From positions 104,730,585 to 104,794,584 of the forward strand of contig CM056377.1 in NCBI GenBank assembly GCA_029718625.1: DNA of 64,000 nt, in the 5' to 3' direction. Numbering within the stretch: position 1 is the first letter of the stretch; each line of letters opens with the position of its first letter. The position numbers and the translations under genes are program-made. The notes below the pieces were generated by a model. That model was given only the letters and a program-made list of their open reading frames with translations, ran no database searches and was not told the DNA's origin. The DNA comes from Synaphobranchus kaupii (taxonomy: Eukaryota > Chordata > Actinopteri > Anguilliformes > Synaphobranchidae). Positions 48,171-60,400 of this stretch are shown one piece after another.

Positions 48171-48560
48171 GTTCCGTTCGCCTTTCGGTACCTTTCTCCT
48201 TACAGGGAGACCGGGCGATTTTGTTCGGAACTGTAGTTCTGTTCGCCTTCTGATACGTCTCTCCTTACAGGGAGACTGGGCGATTTTGTTCAGAACAGTA
48301 GTTCTGTTCATCTTTCGGTACCTTTCTCCTTACAGGGAGACCGGGCGATTTTGTTCGGAACTGTAGTTCTGTTCGCCTTCTGATACGTCTCTCCTTACAG
48401 GGAGACTGGGCGATTTTGTTCAGAACAGTAGTTCTGTTCATCTTTCGGTACCTTTCTCCTTACAGGGAGACCGGGCGATTTTGTTTGGAACTGCAGTTCT
48501 GTTCGCCTTCTGGTACATCTCTCCTTACAGGGAGACCGGGCAATTTCGTTGACATGTTTG
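48171..48560 (+). repeat. 65-bp tandem array with 130-bp higher-order unit
   Basis: Six units start at 48171, 48236, 48301, 48366, 48431 and 48496, all exactly 65 bp apart. They alternate between type A (TTTCGGTACCTTTCTCC, then ACCGGGCG) and type B (TTCTGATACGTCTCTCC, then ACTGGGCG). Two of the B units are identical, and A units 130 bp apart are nearly so, so the last amplification copied an A+B dimer. Each unit has a TCTCCTTACAGGGAGA hairpin. B-to-A junctions carry AGAACAGTAGTTCT. Confidence 0.95.
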
Positions 48561-49145
48561 CGTGTGACTGCGAGCCTATGAAAGTAGCCATGGAATGTTA
48601 GATCTCTGTTCCTTTCGCCTTCTCGTACCTTCCCCCTTATTGAGCTTTAGGGCCATTATTTTTCGCATGTCTTGCGTTTGGCACACTGCCGGTAGAGGTT
48701 AGGACACGGAGACTGCTTCCCTTCTATTCCTGCAGCAAGCAGTACACTCCGTTTAGAGCTAGGGAGTTATTTTTCGCTTGTCGTTTTCTCCCTTTGCTTA
48801 GCTCTAATTTATGTTCCTTTGTTTGTGTTACCTCCGAGGCAGCTCCTTCTCTCATTTCACGTTAGCATCTCGTTGTTAGCTCATTGTGTTTACCCAGCTC
48901 GAGATTCTTTGCTCTCGTGACGTTTGCCTGGTTATACAGGTGGATTTCTGTTACGTCCCCTTTTTCCTAGTTCCCTTATTATTTCCTTCCAGTCGAGAGT
49001 GGGAACTAGGTTATTTGAGTTGTCATTTAAATTCCCTCAAATACGGGGTCTCTCCGTCTCAGTGGCTCAGAGCTTTTTCGAGTTCCTTCGCTGCGTGTGG
49101 TCCCTTCGAACCTCACACGTCATGCCCCCTTACACCTTTCCTATA

Positions 49146-52100
49146 ACTTCTAAATATGAAATGAAACCAAGACCATATGGAAAAAATATAACAAGAACCA
49201 CAAAGTACATGTTTCACAACAACCATTGTATCTATTCTGAAAATATAATGACATTACAGTGACTGTAACATACTTATGAAGTAGAATTCAGTCATGGATG
49301 TAAAATGGGATATTCAGTAATCTACTTTCAAAACATAAAGAATCACGTTTAAAAGGATAGTTCACTTTCTGGATTTTTTAAAATTATTTCAGGTTTAGTG
49401 CATGCAATGGCTAGTAGAGCAGCAATCAACATTTTGTGGTTTTAAAGCCAAAAAAACACAGCCTACAGCGTACATAGATAGTTCATGTGTATATTACCTA
49501 TTATTATTATTATTATTATTATTGTTATTATTTATGTAAAATTGTGTTTAATATTTTCAGATGGAACTATTCCCTATACCTATGTAACCTGAGAATGCTA
49601 AGCTAATAAGTACTAGAACAATTAAAAAATTAAACTTACTGTGTTTAATTGTAAATTTACAATATAAAATGAATCTGTTCTTTTCAGGGAATATAATGTC
49701 ACTGTGCAAGCTGCTTTGTAGTTACTTGAAGGGTAGTTTCTTGCTTTAAACCACAAATCAGTGATTAGCCAGCCATTTTATTGGAGTTGGAATGGGAACT
49801 GGACTACTTCTAGATATGTGGTGTCATAAACACTGCCCTAAAATAATTATTTTCATCTTGCTACTGTGTTCTCTTATCATGCCAGAAAACATGCTACAAA
49901 AGGCTGGTTTATTTGGCAACACTAAACACCACTGGTAATTACTCATGAAACAGGGGCCATTTAATTTGAAAATGTGGCAGACCACTTCCATTCAACACCT
50001 TGTATTAGCAATCTACCAGACTACCAATAAATAAACAATAATTGCTCTTAAAATAATGGCCAGAGATGACCCCATTCACCCTCAGAGTTTACAGCACATT
50101 TGGAGGGCTTATATTTTGGCTGGTTTTAAAAGTCAGCCTATTAGTTTTTCCCTGGCATTTAGCACTTTGTGATTATAATCACATAGCTGGCAGCTCACAT
50201 TAATAGACTTTATGGCTTTACTTGGTTGGTAACATGGGTTGTTCATGTTTGCATTTGGAATGTTTATTTAAAAAATGTTTTTGACGTTTAAACTGACGAC
50301 AGTCAGACATAAAAAATAAGTGAAAAGGTCTCCATACAGATCATTCCATAGCCATGCTGAACATTTCAATATCCTTTTTATGTAGTTTATTCAGTTTTGT
50401 CATATACAAAGTGCAGCTGTATGTTTCATATCCCATTGCATATTCTGTATCCCCCCCCCCCCCGAACAGTGTTGATAAATTATTTTGCCTATTGTTCCTT
50501 TCTTTATGTGTTGGACAAACCCAGTGAATAGCCTACAATTCACTGGACCTTATGATTTAGTTTTCAGCTCTGGAAAGCACTCCGACTATTTATTTCACAG
50601 GAGTTGGTTGTATGTCTAAGGGCCTCAGAAGAAATGTCAGTTTTATTGCCTGAATAGGAGACCCATGGAAGAGGTGTGGTTAACTTTGACCAAAGGTAAA
50701 TTAAGTGTACGTCAGGATTTAAAATGTGTTTGCACTTTTTACCTCGCAAAAACTGTTTATCATCCAACCTTTTTATTTGCTTTATATTTGTAGTAGTAAA
50801 GTCAACTTGGAATCTGTGCTTTCACTTTTATAATATAATGCTGTTAGAAGGGCTTGGTCGGTAAATACATGCCAGAAACTGGGGCATGTTATGTTTCAAG
50901 TAAGGTTTTAGGCAAGCTCTGGAGTCCAGGCTCTATCAGTCAACATGAGTATAGCATTTCACACAAAGTTAATTCCAGCAGAAGAAAAGAGAACATGGGC
51001 TTCCATCCAGGAGCTTCAGCTCCTAGGAGGAACTCTGATATACATGTTACTTTTTACTGCCTTTTTCCAGTCAAACCACAATACAAACATCTTGGGCCTC
51101 ATTTTGTGATGGCATAATACATATACATACAGTATGGAAGAAGTTTGCTGCACTGTTTAACAGAGGACTAATAGAGAAAAATCTATTAGTGGCCATATTT
51201 CTGTGGGAGTACAAATAGCTAGACTAACTTTGATGTACAATTTAAACCATTTTGCATTGAAATAATGTATTAAATTCAGCATGTCTTTGATGTGCTGTGA
51301 AATACAGCAGCAGAAAGCTACTCTATTTGACAGTGTAACACACCATTAATTCTACAAAACCAGGCAAATGGTATCTAATTTTAATATGTACCTTTATTCA
51401 ATATCACATTTTCAGCTCAGCTCAAACAATACCATGTTTTTTCACAATTGTATTGCTTTTTAAGTCAGCAGTGTTTGTTGAACTACCTTTAAAATGTGAA
51501 CAGCTGAAAAACAAGTGTTGAAAAAGTATGCAAGGTTCAACCGTCAATGATATCAAATAGAAAATATGCCAGTAAATGTACCTGTCTTTCTAGTATGAAA
51601 AATATTAGACAAGTAACGTGTTATATTCTGGATAATGCTTACCATTTGCTAGATAAGGATGTTATCACCCCAAAAATAATCAGGAAGCAAATGGGTTAAG
51701 CATATAACCAAGAAAACTATGCCAACTATATAGTAAATATATCTTAAGACTCAAGAACAAGTTAGCTAACGAGTTGCCCTTTCAACAAAGTTGGACTTGT
51801 CCACAGTAAAAATAAAAAAAATTAAAAAGCTGTTTTTTAAATCAGATAATTATTCTGTTGCCATCTGACCTAAATGAGAAATAATACATAACAATACAGT
51901 ATTTTCAACAGTAGGAAGGCACAGCTAATTACTTAAATGTCCTCTTACCACGGTGATATAGGAGTGGAATCTCAAATATAAACAAATAAATAGCGGAAAT
52001 GATACATTCTTTGCTGTGAGAGTAAATTAAATGAAAAGATACACTTCTCAAAAGGTTTGTACAGAGTGGTGTGCGTACAGGACATATAGAGCACCACTGT

Positions 52101-54280
52101 ATAAAATCTCAGCAACAGTGCCATTGATGTGTACGTATCTTGTACAGTATTACATATGTATCTTGTGCTCCTTATATTGGTTCTCCTGTTTGTAAAGTGT
52201 TTGACTCCAAATTGGATCATCACCTACTTCAATCTACGTGTACAATACAAGTACCTCTGAAACTGACGATAGAGTTGTAATCTGTTCGCTTTCTTCAAAG
52301 TTCTTTTCTTTGTGGCTGAATACATTTACAACCTCTAGTTTGCTTCTTGAAGAGCACATAAATCATTAGGGAAATGCTATACCACATGGAAATGAATGGC
52401 GGTAAGGAACTAAAACTTTGACAAATTACTATTTCCCCCTTGTTCTGCAACAAAAGTAAAGGCTTATGTTATTTTAATGAACCTAAAAACTGTGGAGGTT
52501 ATTGTAATGTGTTCACCCTTTAACTGCACATGAGTCTGCAGCCTCCCAGCGGAGGATCATTAGGAAAATCAGTCAATACAACCCATTTGGAAAATAGTTA
52601 GCTGAATTGCTGTACACGCTGTAAAGATTGTCCAGTATATGTGGTATAAGTTGAACCAGTGGACCTTAACATGCAGCTTATTTCATGTGGCTTTACATTC
52701 ATTCTACTGTGATGACAATCTGGTGTACAGCTCTGTTCAAGGTATGTAATCAGAAAGTATAACAATTTGAGGTTCACATTAGTGGAAAGATTACATTGTG
52801 TAAGGGAGTTTACATAAGTATCTACTGCTGGAAAAACCCACACGTCTGGTATAAACTTTATTTAAATGTCTAAAACAGAATAATTAACAAAAGAGGGTTA
52901 TGCTTTGAGTCTCTTTAATTGCTGATTTTTCAACTTCTCCAGCCTAGTCACTTTGTAAATATCTGGCAAACATCAGCTCCTAAACATAACCTCACACGTA
53001 TATATCTGTAAGGCACACCATCAACAGACTCTTAAGCATGACTGCAGCATTACACTCAAGATGGCTGATTTCTGACCTTAATGGTTTTGGCTTCACCTCA
53101 TGTTTTACAACCCCAAATGGTCCCTGCTGACTGATAAATCAACTGTGCATCGAGTCAGATTGCTTCAATGAACTCTTACCATTCCCAGGTTGCTAACTAC
53201 AGAAGTAGACCAAAGATTTGGCCAATGAAAACAGCTTCCTTTCCAGTCGTTCACGTTCCAAAGTCAAAGATTTATAATTATTATTATTATTATTATTTAT
53301 AGTTATAATTATTTTTGTTTTAAACAGGTGTGCTACATATTAACACCATACTGTACTTCAAAGCAACAGCAGACAAACAAGATAAATATAAACAAAAACA
53401 ATGCGAGAATAGCACCAACACTGTATGGATGTGTGTCAGAGCTAAGAGGCTCATAAAGCTGGGGTTTATGTAGATCTCTGTGGTGTGAAGCTGATGTACA
53501 AGTGCACTCCTTGGAAAGGATGGCAGTCTATCGCAGGGCCATTACTTCAAGCAAGCAAGCCTAATCACCTCTCTGACTAATGGGGTGATGTAGTGCTCAT
53601 GCAACAGGCAAATTCACTCAAGCCTTTCGTAGTCAATCAAGAGTGATCAATTAATCAAACTGACACCTAAAACATTTAAACAGTGTTCAATTTTTATATA
53701 AAAAATGCATCAAGAGAGCAATATATATATATTTCTCAGCTTGTTTTCGTACATGCATTATGTATATTATATTTCTCTGACTTTGTAGAAAAAGGATTTG
53801 TTTAGTATCGAGGCCTTAAACAGCGGTTTGCCAGTTGGGGGTTCTGCCCACAGGGGAGATGCGAGAACACAGCGAGGAGGATTTTTGAAAGTTCTTTTAT
53901 TCTTTTCAAGCTAATACATGTAAATAATGTGCTTGCTTGTATGAGTTTGGACTTCAAACAGTAAGGTTCAGTGACAACTCCCCAAGTCCACTGGGTGATA
54001 ATAGATATGTTAAATTCAAATATGTATGTTTTTGGTATTGTATTGATTGCTTTGATAGTGGTTTTAAAAGCGTTATCCTTGAATTGAGCACGGGTTCGCT
54101 AATAAAAAACCATGCCTATTCTCAATACTAGTTCTCTTTAATTTAGCTTTTTCTTTCTCTTGTGTTCCTCATCCATTTTCTCTTCACATTAGGTAACATC
54201 AGATGATTTACTTTATTATTTTGTTTGTGTACTCCTTGCTACCAGGTCCGTCTCCCATGTACATCTTTGCGATATTAGGT
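49146..54280. other. No gene recognised; several simple repeats
   Basis: A (TTA)n microsatellite lies at 49498-49532, a C run at 50451-50463 and an (ATT)n tract at about 53276-53297. The segment 49950-50230 has balanced composition and may be a conserved non-coding block. The segment 53820-53920 is GC-richer. None of the open frames (for example 50854-51117) shows a recognisable domain. Confidence 0.45.
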
Positions 54281-54542
54281 AAAGGCCAGTTTATAGTCCA
54301 CCGACATAGTGTCGCTCGACTGAAATCGCAGAGCATTCGTGAACATTCTACTGTCGCTCCACATTGTGGTCGTTGTCGTTCGCAAAAAGTAGCCTATAAA
54401 CGCACTCCAGCGACAGTTTACACTCAGGGGGCAACGAGGAAGAAGCAGCTTTAAGCTACATCTCATTATGTCTGCTGCTTTACCCCTTTTTTTTTTTACA
54501 TCCATCGCATGTCTTTGTCGCACTGACACTAAATTGGCCTTT
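54281..54542. mobile_element. 262-bp MITE with AAAGGCC termini
   Basis: AAAGGCCAGTTTATAGTC at the left and GACACTAAATTGGCCTTT at the right are imperfect inverted counterparts. The match continues inward through GTCGCTCG/CTTTGTCGCA-type text. No coding capacity and no clear target duplication. The superfamily is uncertain, with Harbinger-like or hAT-like both possible. Confidence 0.6.
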
Positions 54543-57255
54543 ACACTTTACATTTACTCAGCCTTTAATTTTTCATATTTATTTGTGGATGGAAAAGTCA
54601 CGTTCAACACAAACACAACACAGAGTAAAGTGGTCATGGTAGACACAGAGTCAATATGTAGTTTTATATCTTCAGGGCTGGAAAAATAGAGAAGCATACC
54701 TATTCACAAACAAGCACTGATGATCAGGACTAGAGAAATGTTCATTAAAATTGGCTATAATGCTAGTGCAGCGCTAATAATAGTAATATAATATATAGTA
54801 TAATGCAGTGCAATGCTATCCTTCATTCAGTTTACATTCCTTTTTTTTTTTTTTTGAAAATTGGACATTAAGTTTATTTCAATTTCGCTCCTAAAAAAAT
54901 TATGTTTCCAGATTTGGTTTCTATTGCCTGGACTGGTTGTATTCCCTGGCCAGTATTTATATAATAAACAACAAAGCAATTTTATTTTTGGATGAACAAG
55001 GAAATTGTTAGATATGGTCAATCAAACTGAATTGATTTGATTTGTTTACTTTATTTATTCCTTTGCACATAAGATAAGGTAAAAAAACAAACTGTTAAAT
55101 AGCTTAGAAATACAAACAAACTGAATGTGCAGTTCAGGTAAAATAAACCCCATGGGTCTTATTTTAACAAGATTCAAATAGATTCACAGCATGACATCGT
55201 GAAATAGAAATTAACATTGCAAAGAAATTGATTCTATGATTAATGACTAATTCCATTAAAAAGTTGAAACAACTTGGCAACAACTTGTTGTATGGAGGCA
55301 TGGAATCAGAGTGGTGACAAAAACCAAGTAAACACACACTTAATCAAACAAACAAACAATAAATAAATAAAACTATATGATGTATGACTAATAATGTATT
55401 ACTTTATAATTACACTTTACAAATAATGACACAAATTCATCAGTTTAATAACCCCAGATTAAACAATTAATTGAATTATGCACAAGCATAATTAGATTCA
55501 GTAACAATACATTTTTTTGAAACCAAGATAAGATATTAGACACATTTATTGACACAGTATGATGACTACTACTGTGAAATTCTATATATGCATGCAATCT
55601 CCACAGCATTATGGATGTGATATGGTTTATCATGGAGTGCCACAATATATTGAGGCTTCAAAATATCTTAGCTGTCATTGTACAACATCAGAAAATGGGA
55701 TGGGCATCACTCACTACTCATAGACTGAAACATTGGTGTAGGTGTGCACGTATGCCTTAGGAAGCCTTCTGTCTTAACACCTGTCTATCTCACCAGTACC
55801 ACAAAAGGGTTGAAAATGGAATGATCTCATTCCACTGGAAGGAATGAAATCACATTATCTACAGGGCTGTATCTGCCATACTGTACTGTACTCTACTGAA
55901 AGTGGGACCTTGCTGTACCAGTATCCGTACCTGTAATTCTACTTGTTATCATTTAAACAGTTAAAAATGATCCATTTAAACATTTACTCATTTTCGACGT
56001 GACTTATTGTGTTATATTACTAAACCAGCACGTTGTCATCAGGACTGCCACGAGAGTAATCAGCGGCGTAATATATATAGCTTCTGAGAGAGGCTGAACT
56101 CTGTATTGTCATCTGGCTGTACTCTGCCTGCGGGCATGTTTTCGAACAATTGGACTCCTCCATCTTACACTACTGCGGGATTGTCACCCCTTCCATCCCT
56201 CGTCGTTGCTCCTCGGAGCCATTTGAAGTGAGAAGGAGGTAGGCTGTCGCCGCAAAAAAAGATATCTTTCCAACACAGGCCATTTACATGCAGCAAAGGC
56301 CGTTAAGAAGACAGAAGTGGAACTGAGGTATTTCCCAGCAGCAGTAGCGTTCTCACAGGCTGCTTATTTATCTTATTGTGCAGTTACTCAGATACAGGAA
56401 ACGCGGTGTTTATTTTTTTTTTAAAGAAATTGACAGCCATCCTGCTTGACTGGTAAATATAAATATATTCAGTTACTATTAATTTAAATTATTATTTATA
56501 ACTGTTTATATTGTTTGGTGCAGGATAGCATTGGATATTATGATATTTGCCCAGCTTTCCCACTCTTTTGTACAGTAATTGCCTTTTTCTGAAGTGATAA
56601 ATGAGGGCACCCAGTATTTACATATTGTTTAAGAGTAAACCAAGTGACACATTAGTGATATGTGATAAAGTTTGACAGATGACTACAGCAAAATAACTCC
56701 CATTCTCAGGCACATAAACAGATGTTACAAGATAACATCCTCTTCAACTTCCAGTGTGGCGAACTTAACTGACCAGAACAAAGATGGATGTTTAAGTTTT
56801 ATTTTTCTTCATTGAAATTACTGTCAGCATTACACTGTTTGTTCCAGACATTAACCAGACAGTATCATAAACTAAAATACGCACTACACTTCTCATATAG
56901 CAGTCCCTGTAGAAGGAAGCCATATTGCTGGCCTGTTTTCAGTTCTTGTAAAAGGGAATATTTTGGCATTTGATGTGATTTAATGTCCACAAGGAACTTT
57001 ACAGAAATCGGCAACACTTCTGCATTGCCAACTAAGCCATGTGAACGTGGGCCACTGATGAAAGATTTACAAGTTTGGTCTGAATAATGTGTTGCCCAAA
57101 TTCTCATTTCATCAGCGATAAAGCATTTGTAGACTTTTCAGCTTTTTAATTAATAAATTTATTTATTTATTTTAGAATTCAACTCTGAACTGGAGATAAT
57201 GACATGAATGAAAGGTCTGTTATCACCTTATCACCATGCTGAAAATGAATACCAA
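54543..57255. other. No gene recognised
   Basis: AT-rich, with a T run at about 54840-54855. The block 56020-56330 is more GC-rich (TGCGGGATTGTCACCCCTTC and GAGAAGGAGGTAGGCTG). It could be a conserved element or a non-coding exon, but I see no coding frame with support. Confidence 0.4.
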
Positions 57256-57497
57256 CACTCTCAGAAATAAAGGTACAGTGGAGGTACATTTTTGTTCCTT
57301 AAGGTACAAATTTCCCAAATGAACCCTGAGAGTACAATAATTTTCTCTTTGGGTACTAATATTTTCAAGAAAAAAAGGTACAAATTAATTATGTATTGTT
57401 GGCTAGGGGTACAATTTTATGTAGCTATAGGGTACCACCCCAGTGATGAGTTTTTGTACCTTTTTAGGTACATTTTGTACCTTTGTTTCTGAGAGTG
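57256..57497. mobile_element. 242-bp MITE with GGTACA subterminal repeats
   Basis: CACTCTCAGAAATAAAGGTA at the left is mirrored by TACCTTTGTTTCTGAGAGTG at the right. Inside, GGTACA and its complement TGTACC recur several times in both orientations, clustered near the ends, as expected for transposase-binding repeats. No coding frame and no target duplication that I can define. Confidence 0.75.
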
Positions 57498-60400
57498 AAG
57501 GTGGGTCATTGTTTTCCTTTGGAATTTCAGCTGTTCCGAAGAGTTCCTCCTCGCACTACTCTTCAGTCTGTCAGGCCTCTGCATTATTGCTGAGGAACAT
57601 CATAGCTCGCAAGACTATACACATCTCTCTGTCGGGACTCTGTCATCAATCACATACTGGCAGAGAAGCTGATAATTTGAACATAAATAGCCAAAATGGC
57701 TGAGGCAAAATCTCTGATACTTTCCTGCATGCACTTTGAGATTCAAGACCAATTTTAATGGCACGTAATTAAGGCCCAAACAAAATTTTCCCAAAGGAGG
57801 CGATTAATGGGAAACTTATTACGGGCTATGACACCCAAGGGGGTAATAAATAAATACTAATCCTGCCGTTGATGGCCCTGGGGCTTGTGTGCTGCTGAAA
57901 CGCATTCATTTTCAGGGTGAGGAGGACAGGATGAGTTTAGCCGTGAGGAGGTAAAACACTGGTACTTCAGATTGGATCAGTACTATGACTAATAATTCAT
58001 AAACAATAATGCCGTTAGAGAACTTCACAACAACCATGTACATATACATAATTTATTTTTCTACAGTCTCACATTGCGTAAGCCTAATCAATTCCTGCCT
58101 AATGGGCAGATCAGGTGAAGTAAGGGGAGAGACAGGTGTTGTTAGTCAATCCACGATGTTAAAGAGACGGACTGGATGTTCACAGCAAAAAGACAGGAAG
58201 GTTTAACGTACACAGCCGGTAGTGGGAACACATGCAAGGGTACAAAATGTTCGAGGAACACTCATTCTAGTTGTCCTTTTATACAGTTCTAACAGGTAAA
58301 TTTGCATTGAGTAGTCCTGGGGGGTGCGGTCTTAGCCCCTGCCTGATTGGTTTCAAGACACTATTGTTACATCTCCAAAACCAGCCAGACATCAAGGCGT
58401 CGTCTGCACAATCCCCAATACACAAACACACAATATCATCTGTATGTCCCCAGACCAAATGTTGTGCTTCTATGTACGTATATATTAAAAGTACATTCTT
58501 ACAGTGTCTTGGAAGAGCTCGCAGACCAAAATTTTGCAGACATAACACTGAACACATTCTGTGTGAGTTAAAGGATACGATGGAAAGGTTGCTATAAACT
58601 AATGATTATACATCACAACTGCAAGACAAATCAGCACTTTTAACATTGCGGTTGTATTAATTGATGTGCACTGCAGCTCCATTACCTCAGACAGACTGAG
58701 CCAGGGGCATCGAAATATGAAGGACTGCAGACATCCAGGAGTCACTGCACTTGATAGAAAAGTTAATGTAAAAAGCTTATACGTGATGGATATTCACCTC
58801 ATAGACATAACAGTTGAATATTCCACACTATGCAGTATACTCATATATTAAAGGTCTGACAGTGAAGGGGTAAGAACCTCAGCCTTGACTTTTAAAAAAG
58901 CTGTACGTATGGAAATAAATATAGGATAACCCAGATATTCACGAAGTATTGTTTTTAATAACGCGGGAATATTTATGACCTATACACCAACCTAATAAAT
59001 CACATATCATTAAAAGATGAAAAATGCTAGCCTGCCTCACACATTTATAGTATTCTGACTCTCTGTACTGGCCCTGAGAAAGAGCACATCCCCCCCCCTC
59101 TTTCTCATTCCAGGGCTGAACACAGGTTTTCGCGAACTGATGCCTCTTTCGGCCATACCCCGGGGATCAGCGGTGTCTGTTCGCATGAGAATTAGGAGAG
59201 AACACTACCGCATCGTGCTTCTTGAAGGCCTGTGAAGCCGTCTCACAGAGCTCACCCGCACATAGCGGCGATACTTCAGTGGCTGAGAGGGACTTCTCAC
59301 ACCAAGAGTCAAGGTGGGTGGAGGAGTCGGGGAGGACACAAACTCCCCCAACAAGTCAAAGTGAAGGGATATGAGAAAAAGAAGCGAAAACTCGCAGTAG
59401 GTAAAAATATATACTGCTTGTTGTTCACGGTTCGTGTTAACGTCACTTGTTCCTATGGTAAAGTGCCACTGTATTTTGACTGAAAGTACATTATTTATAG
59501 TCTGTTCTTATACGTTGTGTGCTGCATCCCATCTTAGATTTTAAAACATGTAAAATGTCACATTAAGGCAGGCAATTGCTTCTAGAATCCTAAACTCGTA
59601 CGGCCGCGTCCTTCACTTGCTTGTAAAACCATTCCGCTATACAAAAACTAACTGGCATGATGATAACCTCTTTACTGTGTATGCTTCCGTAAAACATAAT
59701 TACCAAGTTCAGTGACTCCGTGGACCAAAAGAAAAAAAAACATCTGTGAGGTTAAAGAGATTCACTGGTGAAGAATGAGATTTTTGAAGGGGAAATTAAA
59801 ATAAAACAGTTGTAGTAATTGGAAGTATTAAATAACCTACAGAATTAATAACTAGTGACAGGCTATTATCGCAGGTATAGTACCCATGAACAGAAGTTCA
59901 TTTAACAATACCCCTGGTTCATTTTACCATTTATTTCACTGACTCACAATTATCATAAGACTGTTCTTTGGCTCTCAAGTGGATGTTTTTATAACATGTC
60001 ATATGTATTAAATAGGTTATTAGTGGCTACGTTGTTAAGACTATGAAGCGGACAAATTGTTAGATACAAATGAACATCTCAAGTGACTGCGCCCAATTGT
60101 CACGATGGGAAAAAGGCATGTTGCTTGGTGTGTCTAATGAAAACCTTTTTTCATATTCCGACAATTTTGACGTACAGTACATACATTTTTATGCTATGTT
60201 AAATAAGAACATCAATTCCTGAGCAGGGTCTGAATGATCATTCATACATTTAATTATGTATCAATTCAACAGTTTTTATTAATTCCAGGTAATTGTGTGT
60301 CTAGTTAATTTGATGGTAATTTATGGAATACAGTATGCTTTATGTAAGTATTCATAATGTATTCTTATGTAAGTAGTAAGTAGAATTCATCTATATTTCA

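Larger units (their letters stand above)
47655..49145 (+). repeat. Pyrimidine-rich repeat block, possible retroelement leader or LTR
   Basis: Throughout this block the plus strand is strongly enriched in C and T, unlike both flanks. It contains two tandem arrays (48052-48126 and 48171-48560). The frame 47659-47994 translates to a hydrophobic, Phe- and Leu-rich protein, which is what T-rich DNA gives by chance, so I do not call a gene. An LTR or 5' leader with internal tandem repeats is the best guess. No element ends were established. Confidence 0.4.

Noticed and set aside
48171..48560. Possible CRISPR-like array
   Set aside because: The units are contiguous tandem copies with no unique spacers, in a eukaryotic genome context.
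54827..55021. Frame ending in a lysine run
   Set aside because: The run comes from a poly-T tract at about 54840-54855 and the rest has no protein features.
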